A stretch of DNA of 64,000 nucleotides from Marinilabiliales bacterium. Its GTDB lineage: Bacteria; Bacteroidota; Bacteroidia; Bacteroidales; SZUA-534. Under the pieces are notes generated by a model. That model saw nothing but the letters and a program-made list of their open reading frames with translations. It did not search any database and was not told the DNA's origin. Where the stretch lies: positions 127,038 to 191,037 of the forward strand of contig DOTG01000020.1 in NCBI GenBank assembly GCA_003512955.1, written 5' to 3'. The stretch's first letter is position 1. Every line of letters begins with the position of its first letter. This document shows, in pieces, positions 53,958 to 63,732 of this stretch. Both the position numbers and the translations under genes were made by a program.

Positions 53958-56336
53958 ATGAAAAAGCTAATTTTAACACTCCTTTTGGTTCCTTTTCTGT
54001 CAAGCACTTTTGCCCAGTTGCAAGAGTTTCATTTGCAAAACGAACCTATCGACATTAGTCCTGATTTTGCCAACTTTCAAAACACCTACTATTTGGCCGA
54101 TAGCCTTACTACTTTTAATGCAGAAAGTGGTCAAGGAAAACTGGTGTACCACCGCTATGAATATGCTACCCGAATGGCTTTTAACAATATGCTGGGTGTA
54201 TTGCGCCCGGTTAAAGCCAATGAATTTCCTGTAAATGAATATCAGGTATCACCCGAATTGGGTTTTTCGGTGGAATTTGTGTCGGAACGGACGGTGCGCA
54301 TCCGTGCCCAATCGGGAAGCGAAATAAAACCCGATGAACCTTCGCTGATGTTGGTAAACGGAATTGCTCCAGCGGATAAATCATGGACTTATACAAAAAT
54401 ACCCACAGGCCACCAATATACTTCAAAATATGGGAAAGTGGTGATTGAAACCTCCCCCTGGCATGTGAAGTTTTTCGATGCTACAGGAAAGCAGCTCACC
54501 TCAACCATCCATTTTAACGATGTGGCCGAAACAACCTACACTCCGGTGTTGCCCTTCTCGTTTGTGCGTCGGGCCAGTGATTATTCACGAAGCTTTTCGG
54601 CGGTTTTTACCCTATCACCCGACGAAAAGATTTTTGGTTGTGGCGAATCGTACACCGCATTGAATAAACGGGGCCAAAAAGTTGTCCTTTGGGTGGACGA
54701 TGCCAATGGCATCCAAAACGAGACCATGTATAAACCCATCCCCTTTTACATGAGCAGCCGGGGGTATGGTGTGTTTATGCACACATCAGCACCTGTTACC
54801 TGCGATTTTGGTAAATACTTCGGGGCGGCCAATTCCATGATGATTGGCGACGAAAGTCTGGATTTATTTGTGTTTCTTGGTGAACCAAAAGATATTTTAA
54901 ACGAATATACCCACCTTACCGGAAAAGCCGAAATGCCGCCCTTGTGGTCCTTTGGGTATTGGCAAAGCCGGATTACCTATTTCTCGCAAGAAGAGGGACT
55001 AGCCGTTGCCGATAAATTGCGGGTAAACCGGATTCCTGCCGATGTACTCCACTTCGATACCGGATGGTTCGAAACCGACTGGCAATGCGATTATCAATTC
55101 TCTACATCCCGATTTAAAGACCCAACTAACATGATTCAACAATTGAACAAGCAGGGAATTAAAACCTGTTTGTGGCAATTACCTTATTTTGTTCCCAAAA
55201 ACAACCTGTTTGCTGAAATCATCAATCAAAACCTGTATGTTAAAAATGGAAAAGGAACGCTTCCATACGAAGATGCGGTACTCGACTTTTCGAACCCAGC
55301 TACGGTTGCCTGGTATCAAAATAAAATAAAAGGGTTGCTCGATTTAGGCGTGGGTGCCATTAAAGTCGATTTTGGCGAAGCGGCACCTGCCAATGGTATT
55401 TATGCCTCTGGGAAAAGTGGTTTTTACGAACATAACCTGTATCCGTTGCGCTACAATAAAGCAGTTTCTGATATCACAAAATCGGTGCATCACGAACGGA
55501 TTATGTGGGCCCGCAGTGCTTGGGCAGGAAGCCAACGGTACCCATTGCATTGGGGAGGCGACCCCGCCAATACCAACACTGCAATGGCTGCCACGTTACG
55601 CGGTGGATTGTCGTTCGGCCTTTCTGGTTTTGCCTTTTGGAGCCACGATATTGGTGGCTTCGTACTCAAAACCCCAGAAAATTTATTCCGCCGCTGGACT
55701 CCCTTCGGAATGCTTACTTCGCACACCCGAAGCCATGGAACACCCCCAAAAGAGCCTTGGGAATATGGCGATGATTTTATGAGTGCTTTTCGCAAGGCTG
55801 ACAATATGCGCTATATGCTCATGCCTTATATTTATGCACAAGCCAAAGAATGTACCTTAAAAGGGTTACCGATGGTTCGGGCACTGTTTGTTGAATTTCC
55901 TAGTGATCCGGGAAGTTGGCTTATTGACAATGAATACTTCTTTGGTTCCGATATGTTGGTGGCACCTTTGTTTGAAGATTCACCCACGCGCGATGTCTAT
56001 CTGCCAGAGGGAACATGGATTGATTATCAAACCGGAACCGTATATCAAGGAGGTTGGCATCAGATACCAGCCGGCGAAATTCCCATTGTAATTTTGGTTA
56101 AAGAGGGTGCAGTTATTCCACATATTGCCTTGACACAATCGACCCAGTTTATGGATTGGGGCAAGCTCAAATTGGTGGTTTATACCAGTCAACCCAAGGA
56201 GGCAAAAGGGTTGGTTTGTCTGCCTGAAAACCAAGAATTAAAAACAGTGGATTTGAATTCCGATTTACAATTAACTTCAGATCCGTATCATGGAAAAGTT
56301 ACCTGGGAAATAGTGAATTATAACGATAAAAAATAA
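53958..56336 (+). CDS. Second GH31 enzyme, alpha-xylosidase/alpha-glucosidase type
   Basis: A 792-residue protein with a signal peptide (MKKLILTLLLVPFLSSTFAQ). Features are an N-terminal beta domain, the SYTALNKRGQ approach loop, and a barrel with nucleophile Asp471 in IKVDFGEAAP and acid/base Asp535 in HWGGDPANTN. The KVDFGE motif is close to the KTDFGE of YicI-type alpha-xylosidases. It lacks the PA14 insert of the first GH31. It may act on a different oligosaccharide length or a related alpha-linkage. The gap to GH97 is 18 bp. Confidence 0.88.
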   Translation: MKKLILTLLLVPFLSSTFAQLQEFHLQNEPIDISPDFANFQNTYYLADSLTTFNAESGQGKLVYHRYEYATRMAFNNMLGVLRPVKANEFPVNEYQVSPELGFSVEFVSERTVRIRAQSGSEIKPDEPSLMLVNGIAPADKSWTYTKIPTGHQYTSKYGKVVIETSPWHVKFFDATGKQLTSTIHFNDVAETTYTPVLPFSFVRRASDYSRSFSAVFTLSPDEKIFGCGESYTALNKRGQKVVLWVDDANGIQNETMYKPIPFYMSSRGYGVFMHTSAPVTCDFGKYFGAANSMMIGDESLDLFVFLGEPKDILNEYTHLTGKAEMPPLWSFGYWQSRITYFSQEEGLAVADKLRVNRIPADVLHFDTGWFETDWQCDYQFSTSRFKDPTNMIQQLNKQGIKTCLWQLPYFVPKNNLFAEIINQNLYVKNGKGTLPYEDAVLDFSNPATVAWYQNKIKGLLDLGVGAIKVDFGEAAPANGIYASGKSGFYEHNLYPLRYNKAVSDITKSVHHERIMWARSAWAGSQRYPLHWGGDPANTNTAMAATLRGGLSFGLSGFAFWSHDIGGFVLKTPENLFRRWTPFGMLTSHTRSHGTPPKEPWEYGDDFMSAFRKADNMRYMLMPYIYAQAKECTLKGLPMVRALFVEFPSDPGSWLIDNEYFFGSDMLVAPLFEDSPTRDVYLPEGTWIDYQTGTVYQGGWHQIPAGEIPIVILVKEGAVIPHIALTQSTQFMDWGKLKLVVYTSQPKEAKGLVCLPENQELKTVDLNSDLQLTSDPYHGKVTWEIVNYNDKK

Positions 56337-56342
56337 CCAAGT

Positions 56343-58556
56343 ATGTTATCAACTTCCTATTTTTGCTGTCAACTCTTCGTAAAAACCCGAACAATAGTTC
56401 TACATTTTATCCCCATTGCCCCATTCCTTTTATTGAATTTTCTGCCCTTTGCCGTTAAAAGTCAGTACGAATATGCTTTTCAAAATCCTGATTTACCAAC
56501 CGAAGAGCGGATAGATAACCTTATTTCATTGATGACATTGGATGAAAAAGTCACCTGTTTAAGTACCTTACCCAGTATTCCAAGGTTACAGGTAAAAGGT
56601 ACAGGCCATGTGGAGGGGTTGCACGGATTGGCTCAGGGCGGCCCAAGTAATTGGGGACAGAGGAATCCGCAGGCAACAACCATCTTTCCTCAAGCCATTG
56701 GATTGGCCGAAACATGGGATACCGCGCTCATGAGAAAAGTAGCAGCAGTTGAGGCTTACGAAACCCGTTACATGTTTCAAAGCCTTTATAAGCGTGGCGG
56801 ATTGGTTGTTCGTGCACCTAATGCCGATCTGGGGCGTGATATCCGTTGGGGACGTACCGAAGAGTGTTTTGGCGAAGATGCCTGGTACAACGCACAAATG
56901 GTCGCACAATTTGTTAAAGGCTTACAGGGCGACCATCCTAAATATTGGTTAACGGCTTCGCTCATGAAACATTTTTTGGCCAATAGCAACGAAAATGGGC
57001 GCGATAGCTCATCGAGCAATTTTGGAGAACGTCTGTTTTACGAATATTATAGCTACCCGTTTTTTAAAGGAATTACCGAAGGCGGAAGCCAGGCTTACAT
57101 GGCAGCTTACAATGCCTATAATGGCATTGCCTTGGCGGTTCACCCTGTTTTAAAAGAGATTACGGTTAACCAATGGCAACAAAGGGGTATTATTTGTACC
57201 GATGGTGGTGCCTACCAAATGTTAATAAATGCACACCACGCCTACCCCGATTTATACCGGGCTGCCGAAGGCTGCATCAAGGCTGGAATTAATCAGTTTT
57301 TAGATGATTATGAACAGGGAATTTATGGTGCGTTAGCCAACAGATATCTCACCGAAAGCGATTTGGATGTTGTGTTACGTGGTGTTTTCAGGGTTATGAT
57401 AAAACTTGGCCAACTCGATCCCGATGATCAAGTACCTTACAAAACGATTGGTATCACCGACACCATTGAGCCTTGGTTAACCGATGCCCACCGGAGAATG
57501 GCGCTTGAGGCAACTCAAAAGTCAATCGTTCTTCTTAAAAACCAGAACAAACAGCTACCTCTGCAGCCAGAGAAATTAAAAACAATTGCCGTAATAGGTA
57601 CATTGGCTGATACAGTCATGCTTGATTGGTACAGTGGAACGCCTCCTTATACAATTACGCCCCTACAAGGAATCAAAAACCGAATGGGAAATAAAGTAAA
57701 AATTTTATATACCCCCGATAATAGCTACAACAGGGCAGTAGAATTTGCCCAACAAGCCGATGTAGTAATTGTGGTTGTTGGCAATAACCCAACCGGAGGT
57801 GCCGGATGGGCTCAATGCCCGGTACCCAGCGATGGAAAAGAAGCAGTTGACCGAAAATCAATTGAATTGGAGCAGGAGGCGCTTATCCGGCAAGTATTTA
57901 AAGCCAATAAAAACATGGTGGTTGTTTTGCAGAGCAGTTTCCCATATGCCATCAACTGGACTCAGGAACATGTTCCGGCCATTATTCACATGACCCACTC
58001 CAGTCAGGAAACAGGGAATGCCCTGGCTTCGGTGCTTTTTGGCGATTACAATCCTGCCGGACGTTTGATTCAAACCTGGCCGACCCAAATGGAACATTTG
58101 CCTGAAATGATGGATTATGATATTACAAAAGGGCGCACCTACATGTACAGTAGCCATAAACCCCTTTATACCTTTGGATTTGGCCTAAGCTACTCCCAAT
58201 TTGAGTATCGTAACTTGAGGGAGAGTTCAAAAAGCCTCCAAAACAATGAAACAGTTACCCTTACTTTGGATGTTACAAATAAAGGCTCTTACGATGGCGA
58301 CGAGGTGGTTCAGCTTTATGTCTCGCATCCTGTATCAAAAGTAAAACGTCCGATGAAAGAACTGAAAGGGTTTAGCCGTATTTTTATCAAAGCGGGCGAA
58401 ACCAAAACCGTTTCAATGGTGTTGCATGCCAACGATGTGATGTACTGGGATGTAGAGCAAAAAAAGTGGCTATTTGAAGACGGTACTTTAAATGTAATGG
58501 TTGGCCCGGCTTCCGATCAAATCAGATTAACAAATACCTTGCGTTTGGAAAACTGA
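56343..58556 (+). CDS. GH3 beta-glycosidase (beta-xylosidase-like subgroup)
   Basis: A 737-residue protein with an N-terminal hydrophobic region (IPIAPFLLLNFLPFAVKSQ) that suits a signal peptide. The GH3 N-domain contains GLHGLAQGG and RTEECFGED, and nucleophile Asp287 is in IICTDGGAYQ. The C-domain and FnIII-like end follow (VSHPVSKVKRPMKELKGF). The architecture is like plant-type beta-xylosidase GH3 enzymes, whereas the next gene is a beta-glucosidase type. Probably acts on glucose or xylose ends of debranched oligosaccharides. It starts 7 bp after GH31. Confidence 0.86.
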   Translation: MLSTSYFCCQLFVKTRTIVLHFIPIAPFLLLNFLPFAVKSQYEYAFQNPDLPTEERIDNLISLMTLDEKVTCLSTLPSIPRLQVKGTGHVEGLHGLAQGGPSNWGQRNPQATTIFPQAIGLAETWDTALMRKVAAVEAYETRYMFQSLYKRGGLVVRAPNADLGRDIRWGRTEECFGEDAWYNAQMVAQFVKGLQGDHPKYWLTASLMKHFLANSNENGRDSSSSNFGERLFYEYYSYPFFKGITEGGSQAYMAAYNAYNGIALAVHPVLKEITVNQWQQRGIICTDGGAYQMLINAHHAYPDLYRAAEGCIKAGINQFLDDYEQGIYGALANRYLTESDLDVVLRGVFRVMIKLGQLDPDDQVPYKTIGITDTIEPWLTDAHRRMALEATQKSIVLLKNQNKQLPLQPEKLKTIAVIGTLADTVMLDWYSGTPPYTITPLQGIKNRMGNKVKILYTPDNSYNRAVEFAQQADVVIVVVGNNPTGGAGWAQCPVPSDGKEAVDRKSIELEQEALIRQVFKANKNMVVVLQSSFPYAINWTQEHVPAIIHMTHSSQETGNALASVLFGDYNPAGRLIQTWPTQMEHLPEMMDYDITKGRTYMYSSHKPLYTFGFGLSYSQFEYRNLRESSKSLQNNETVTLTLDVTNKGSYDGDEVVQLYVSHPVSKVKRPMKELKGFSRIFIKAGETKTVSMVLHANDVMYWDVEQKKWLFEDGTLNVMVGPASDQIRLTNTLRLEN

Positions 58557-58650
58557 AATAATATAAATTACAGGTAATGAATTTTATTTATTTTACACGG
58601 TGGTGTTTGCTTATAAAGTTAAAATCAAAATAACATAAATATTTAAAACT

Positions 58651-60816
58651 ATGGATTTTAGTAACCGTTTAATACCCTTATTGTTAATTGTGTTTTTAGT
58701 GGTGTCGTGCAGTAAAAAACCTCATAATATATCTGAAAACAGTGATGAATTGAAAATTGATTCCCTGATTCAACGGATGACTTTAGAGGAAAAAATTGGA
58801 ATGATACATGCCAGTTCAGCATTCACTTCGGGAGGGGTTCCCCGTTTGGGAATTCCTGAACTTATTATGAGCGATGGGCCGCATGGGGTCCGTTTTGAAC
58901 ATGGGCGCGACTGGGCGCGCGATATGGATGTGGATGATTCTGTTACCTATTTACCTACGGGTATTTGTTTGGCCTCAACCTGGAATACCGAATTGGGTTA
59001 CCAATATGGTGCCGTGTTGGGTTCCGAAGCTAAACACCGGGGAAAGGATGTTATTTTGGGACCGGGAGTTAACATTATCCGTTCGCCCTTGTGTGGCCGT
59101 AATTTTGAATACCTGAGCGAAGACCCCTTCTTAACCTCGCGCATGGCAGTGGGTTATATCAAAGGGGTACAGGATCAGGGGATCGCCGCTTGTGTAAAAC
59201 ATTTTGCTGCCAACAACCAGGAAGAAAACCGTAGCGGAATTAACGTTGTTGTGAGCGAGCAAGCCTTGCGCGAAATTTACTTCCCAGCTTTCGAAGCTTC
59301 TGTTCGCGAGGCCAATGTGCTTACGGTGATGGGAGCTTACAACAAAATCAATGGTTTGTATTGTACACAAAATCCATGGTTGTTAAATCAGGTTTTGAAA
59401 GAGGAATGGGGTTTTAAAGGTTTATTAATGAGTGATTGGGGAGCCGTTCACAATACCCGCGAAGCGCTGCTTTCAGGAACCGATATTGAAATGGGAACCG
59501 ATTTGTTGCAGATGCCCAACATTGATTATAACAAATTTTATTTAGCCGATTCGGCCATTGCAATGGTAAAACGCGGCGAGGTGCCGGTTTCGGTGGTCGA
59601 TGATAAGGTACGCCGTATCTTGCGGGTCATGTTTAGCATCCGCCTGTTTGGGAATCGCACCCCCGGCGAAGCGAACACCAAAGAACATCAGCAGCTTGCT
59701 TTAAAAGTAGCCGAAGAGGGAATTGTGCTACTGAAAAATCAGCAAATCCTTCCGCTCAACATCGCAAAAGCAAAAAAGATTTTGGTGGTTGGCGAAAATG
59801 CTACCCGTAAGCATGCCCATGGCGGCGGTAGTTCGCAGGTAAGTACCAAATATGAAATAACACCACTCGAAGGCATTAAAAATCTGGTGGGCAACGAGGC
59901 TGCAATTAGCTACCAGCAAGGGTATGAAATTACCCGCGAAAACACGGTTAACAAAAAATTAAGCGATGATGCCGTAGCAGCAGCTAAAAACGCCGATGTT
60001 GTGATTTTTGTAGGCGGTTGGATTCACAATTTTAATCCTGCGGAATGGGGCATCGATGCTTATGACAGTGAAGGCATCGACAAAAAAAATACCCAGTTGA
60101 TGTACGGACAAGACAAGTTGATTCGTGCCCTGGCCGAGGTAAATAATAATGTGGTAGTAACGTTTTTTGGGGGCGGCCCTGTTGATATGGCTCCATGGCT
60201 TCTTCAGGTAAAAGCCGTTGTACAGGCTTGGTATCCAGGAATGGAGGGAGGAACCGCCTTAGCCAACATCCTTTTCGGGAAAACCAATCCTTCGGGTAAA
60301 TTACCAATGACCTTTGCCAAAAAACTGGAAGACAATCCTTCGCATTCTATTGGGGAATACCCCGGAAAAAGTATGGAGGTGAATTATGCCGAAGGAATTT
60401 TTGTGGGTTACCGTTATTTCGATACCTACCAGGTGGAGCCTGAATTTTGCTTTGGACACGGCCTTTCATATACCACTTTCGAATATTCCGATTTTATGGT
60501 AGAGACAAGCGATAATACTGTTTCGTTGTCGTTTAACATTACCAATTCCGGTAAAATTCCGGGTGCTGAAGTGGCTCAGGTATATGTTGCCAATAAAGAG
60601 GCTTCGGTAAAACGCCCTTCTAAAGAGTTAAAATGGTTTACAAAGGTAATGCTGGAACCCAACGAAACTACGACGGTAGAACTTGAACTGCCAAAAGAGG
60701 CGTTCATGTTTTATCAGGAAACCAAAAAGCAATGGGTGTTGGAACCCGGTGAATTCGAAATTCTGTTAGGAAGCTCATCCAGAGACATCCGATTGAGTCA
60801 AACAGTTGAAATGTAG
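58651..60816 (+). CDS. GH3 beta-glucosidase-type lipoprotein
   Basis: A 721-residue protein with lipobox LVVSC (Cys near residue 20). Features are MSDGPHGVRFE, GPGVNIIRSPLCGRNFEYLSEDP, KHFAANNQEENR, nucleophile Asp262 in LMSDWGAVHN, and the GH3 C-domain plus FnIII-like end. It should cleave beta-1,4-glucose units from debranched xyloglucan oligosaccharides. A gap of 94 bp separates it from the first GH3, without a clear promoter. It is the last gene of the operon and is followed by a terminator. Confidence 0.9.
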   Translation: MDFSNRLIPLLLIVFLVVSCSKKPHNISENSDELKIDSLIQRMTLEEKIGMIHASSAFTSGGVPRLGIPELIMSDGPHGVRFEHGRDWARDMDVDDSVTYLPTGICLASTWNTELGYQYGAVLGSEAKHRGKDVILGPGVNIIRSPLCGRNFEYLSEDPFLTSRMAVGYIKGVQDQGIAACVKHFAANNQEENRSGINVVVSEQALREIYFPAFEASVREANVLTVMGAYNKINGLYCTQNPWLLNQVLKEEWGFKGLLMSDWGAVHNTREALLSGTDIEMGTDLLQMPNIDYNKFYLADSAIAMVKRGEVPVSVVDDKVRRILRVMFSIRLFGNRTPGEANTKEHQQLALKVAEEGIVLLKNQQILPLNIAKAKKILVVGENATRKHAHGGGSSQVSTKYEITPLEGIKNLVGNEAAISYQQGYEITRENTVNKKLSDDAVAAAKNADVVIFVGGWIHNFNPAEWGIDAYDSEGIDKKNTQLMYGQDKLIRALAEVNNNVVVTFFGGGPVDMAPWLLQVKAVVQAWYPGMEGGTALANILFGKTNPSGKLPMTFAKKLEDNPSHSIGEYPGKSMEVNYAEGIFVGYRYFDTYQVEPEFCFGHGLSYTTFEYSDFMVETSDNTVSLSFNITNSGKIPGAEVAQVYVANKEASVKRPSKELKWFTKVMLEPNETTTVELELPKEAFMFYQETKKQWVLEPGEFEILLGSSSRDIRLSQTVEM

Positions 60817-60846
60817 TGTGTTAGAATAAATGATTGGGAGAGATTG

Positions 60847-60893
60847 CCCGCAGGCTTTGGGAATATGGCCCCATTCCTGCGGGTAATTTTCTT
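60847..60893 (+). terminator. Intrinsic terminator of the glycosidase operon
   Basis: CCCGCAGG (60847-60854) and CCTGCGGG (60876-60883) form an 8-bp stem, followed by TAATTTTCTTT. Confidence 0.75.
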
Positions 60894-60897
60894 TCAC

Positions 60898-60905
60898 TAT
60901 CTTTG
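60898..60905 (+). promoter_or_regulatory. Promoter -7 element of the SDR gene
   Basis: TATCTTTG matches TAnnTTTG and lies 25 bp before the ATG at 60931. Confidence 0.5.
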
Positions 60906-60930
60906 TTTTTCAAATCAAAAATGAACCGAT

Positions 60931-61644
60931 ATGTCATCACTCTCCCATAAAACCATCCTATTAACAGGAGCCACCTCAGGGATAGGAAAAGAACTATTAA
61001 TTGTCCTGCTGGAACAGGGTGCCAATGTAGCCTTCTGTGGCCGTTCCCCTGAAAAAATGGAGGTGCTAAAAAACGGACTGAACCAATTTCATTCAACGCA
61101 GATCTATTCCGAAACCTTTTGCCTGTCCGACGAACATCGGATTATTGGTTTTGTAAAAGCGGCACACGATCATTTTGGGAAAATAGACATCCTGATTAAT
61201 AATGCCGGGTTAAACAATAACCGGAATACGCTCACGCAGCTTTCCACCACCGATTTGGACTGGATGATGACCATCAACTTCAGAGCTCCGGTGATTTTTA
61301 TGCGCGAGGCCGGAAATATCATGATAGCCCAACAGGAGGGGCTGGTAGTGAATATCCTTTCATCGGTCTGCTTGTTTTCGAACGAAGGGCTTGGCGGATA
61401 CACCGCCTCGAAAGCCGCACTGGATGCCGCCACCAAAGTCTATCGGAAAGAGACGCGGAAGCATAACATCAGGGTATTGTCGGTGTATCCGGGCGGGGTT
61501 GATACCCCCTTCCGCACCGGGGAACGCCCCGAATACCTCACTGCCAAACAGGTGGCCGGGGTTATGGTAAATGCACTAAAAACCGATAGCGCAGTCGCTT
61601 TAGACGAACTGGTGCTGCGCCCTATGGTAGAACGGAATTTTTAA
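60931..61644 (+). CDS. Short-chain dehydrogenase/reductase (SDR)
   Basis: A 237-residue classical SDR: cofactor motif TGATSGIGKEL, ILINNAGLNN, the active-site Ser in ILSSVCLF, and YTASKAA with the catalytic Tyr and Lys. R39 in FCGRSPEK suggests NADP. The substrate is unknown. It is separated from the PUL by a terminator and has its own promoter, so it is probably unrelated to xyloglucan use. Confidence 0.9.
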   Translation: MSSLSHKTILLTGATSGIGKELLIVLLEQGANVAFCGRSPEKMEVLKNGLNQFHSTQIYSETFCLSDEHRIIGFVKAAHDHFGKIDILINNAGLNNNRNTLTQLSTTDLDWMMTINFRAPVIFMREAGNIMIAQQEGLVVNILSSVCLFSNEGLGGYTASKAALDAATKVYRKETRKHNIRVLSVYPGGVDTPFRTGERPEYLTAKQVAGVMVNALKTDSAVALDELVLRPMVERNF

Positions 61645-61652
61645 CTTGCTTT

Positions 61653-61937
61653 ATGACCAGAGAGACTGCTATAAAATTATTTAACGACAAAAAAATCAGG
61701 ACTCATTGGGATGAAAATAATGAGAAATGGTGTTTTTCGATTGTTGATACTGTTGAAGTTCTAACAGAAACGGACCGTCCGCGAAAATACTGGAGCGATC
61801 TGAAAAATAAACTACAAAAGGAGGGCAGTCAACTGTCCGATAAAATCGGACAGTTGAAGATGGCTGCTGAAGGCGGTAACATGAGACTTACCGATGTAGC
61901 CGATACCGAACAGCTTTTTCGTTTAATCCATCAATAA
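61653..61937 (+). pseudogene. Truncated BRO-N/antirepressor-like gene
   Basis: 94 codons resembling the N-terminus of BRO-N phage-antirepressor-type proteins of Bacteroidota: WCFSIVDTVEVLTETDRPRKYWSDLKNKL shortened, then EGSQLSDKIGQLKM and DVADTEQLFRLI. Full-length relatives continue with about 180 more residues after that point. Here a stop follows at RLIHQ. It appears to be a remnant whose tail was lost. The gene is 8 bp after the SDR gene. It could still be expressed as a short N-terminal domain. Confidence 0.65.
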
Positions 61938-61954
61938 CAGATTCTTAAAAACTC

Positions 61955-63049
61955 ATGCTGATCAACGGAACAAACATACAATCCATCTGGTACGATGAAA
62001 CCAAAGAGGCGGTTTTTGCCATCGACCAACGAAAGCTTCCTTTTCAATTCGAAATGATGGAGATGAAAAGTCTTAATGATGCAGTGTTTGCCATTAACGA
62101 GATGGTTGTACGCGGAGCTCCGTTGATTGGTGTTACTGCCGCCTGGGGTTTGCATCTCGAAATAAGAAATAATAAAAATACTGAGTTTCAAGATATAAAA
62201 AAGTGGGCTAAAGAACTCAAAAGTACCCGTCCTACCGCTATAAATCTGGCTTTGGTGGTCGATGAAATGGTTCAGGAATTATCCAATGCTCAGCCATCCG
62301 ATTATGCAACCGTTTCTTTATCGTTTGCCTTAAAGTCCCAAAACCGCGAAGCCCAATGGTGTGAGCAGATTGGTGAATTTGGCTTTTCTCTTATTGAAGA
62401 ATTTTACCAAAAGAAGCAGCAACCCGTAAACATTTTAACCCATTGCAATGCCGGTTGGCTGGCCTGTGTAGATTGGGGTACAGCCACAGCCCCCATGTAT
62501 AAAGCGCATTTGAAAGGAATCCCTTTACATATTTGGGTCGATGAAACACGTCCCCGCAATCAGGGTGCGCGCCTCACTGCCTGGGAACTTCAGCAGGCGG
62601 GCGTTCTCTATACGGTTATCCCCGATAATGCCGGAGGCCATTTAATGCAGCACGGAATGGTGGATATGGTGCTGGTGGGCAGCGACCGGACTACCCTCAA
62701 CGGCGATGTTGCCAATAAAATAGGAACCTATCTGAAAGCTTTGGCCGCCTTCGATAACAACATCCCGTTTTATGCGGCTTTACCCTCAACCAGCATCGAT
62801 TTTACCATGACCGATGGAGTAAAAAACATTCCCATTGAACACCGCGGTGCCGATGAGATGCTTAAAATGGAAGTCCGGCATCAAAATATAACCTTTGAGG
62901 CACTGATTATGCCTGAAAATACGCCAGTGGCCAATTACGGGTTCGATGTTACCCCTGCCCGATTGATTACCGGGTTAATCACCGAACGGGGAATCTGCAT
63001 GGCCAATGAAGCTTCTATCCTGAATTTATTTCCTGAACACCTGAAATAA
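61955..63049 (+). CDS. mtnA: Methylthioribose-1-phosphate isomerase
   Basis: A 364-residue eIF2B-like protein: VVRGAPLIGVTAAWG (substrate site), HCNAGWLACVDWGTA with the catalytic Cys, and VGSDRTTLNGDVANKIGTY with the catalytic Asp. It isomerises 5-methylthioribose-1-phosphate to methylthioribulose-1-phosphate. It overlaps the next gene by one base (TAATG), so they are translationally coupled. MtnA homologues can also act on 5-deoxyribose-1-phosphate. Confidence 0.93.
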   Translation: MLINGTNIQSIWYDETKEAVFAIDQRKLPFQFEMMEMKSLNDAVFAINEMVVRGAPLIGVTAAWGLHLEIRNNKNTEFQDIKKWAKELKSTRPTAINLALVVDEMVQELSNAQPSDYATVSLSFALKSQNREAQWCEQIGEFGFSLIEEFYQKKQQPVNILTHCNAGWLACVDWGTATAPMYKAHLKGIPLHIWVDETRPRNQGARLTAWELQQAGVLYTVIPDNAGGHLMQHGMVDMVLVGSDRTTLNGDVANKIGTYLKALAAFDNNIPFYAALPSTSIDFTMTDGVKNIPIEHRGADEMLKMEVRHQNITFEALIMPENTPVANYGFDVTPARLITGLITERGICMANEASILNLFPEHLK

Positions 63050-63672
63050 TGAATGAAGGATACATAAAATTCACCCACCTGTGGATTAAAAAACCAGCTG
63101 CTATTCCCAGTTTTATGCTTGAGGAAATAAACCTTGTCCGAAATGAACTTAAAAAGCTGGGAATGGTTGGGAAAATACCCGATGGCCCTTCTTTCGGAAA
63201 CCTATCGGTACGCCTTGCCGGAACCTCGTTTTTTATTACTGGAAGCGATACCGGCGGATTTGATTTTTTATCAACCGATCAAATTGCCTTGGTAACCGAA
63301 AGCATTGTCTCCAGTAACAGGATTTCGTCTATCGGTTTGATAGCGGCATCCAGCGAAAGCATGAGCCATGCGGCTATTTATCAAAGCTGTGAAGATGTAA
63401 AGGCGATTATTCATTTTCACCATTTAGAATTTTGGAGTCATTTTCTGGGAAAATTACCAACTACATCGTCCGATATTCCCTACGGAACCCCCGAACTGGC
63501 CATGGAATTGGGTAGAATGATTCGTGAAAAAAACCAATCCTCGGTGATTGTGCTGGGGGGTCACCACGAAGGCGTTATAAGCTATGGAACGAGTTTACAA
63601 AACGCATTTAAACAACTGCTTGCCCTGCATGAATCGATAAATGAAAAAACCAGAAATTTATTTGTGAAATAA
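63049..63672 (+). CDS. Class II aldolase/adducin family enzyme, MtnB-like or 5-deoxyribulose-phosphate aldolase
   Basis: A 207-residue class II aldolase fold: GNLSVRL, catalytic acid Glu103 in SSESMSH, metal His122 and His124 in IHFHHLEFW, and His172 in LGGHHEG. The family includes MtnB dehydratase and the aldolases of the DHAP shunt. The start overlaps the mtnA stop. Because no mtnC/D/E genes follow in the window and the typical MtnB motifs were not examined in detail, both roles remain possible. It closes the pair. Confidence 0.82.
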   Translation: MNEGYIKFTHLWIKKPAAIPSFMLEEINLVRNELKKLGMVGKIPDGPSFGNLSVRLAGTSFFITGSDTGGFDFLSTDQIALVTESIVSSNRISSIGLIAASSESMSHAAIYQSCEDVKAIIHFHHLEFWSHFLGKLPTTSSDIPYGTPELAMELGRMIREKNQSSVIVLGGHHEGVISYGTSLQNAFKQLLALHESINEKTRNLFVK

Positions 63673-63732
63673 GATTCAAATGTGTAAAATTGCAGTCCCA
63701 AAAATCGGGGTATCTGTTGCATAGACAGCTAA

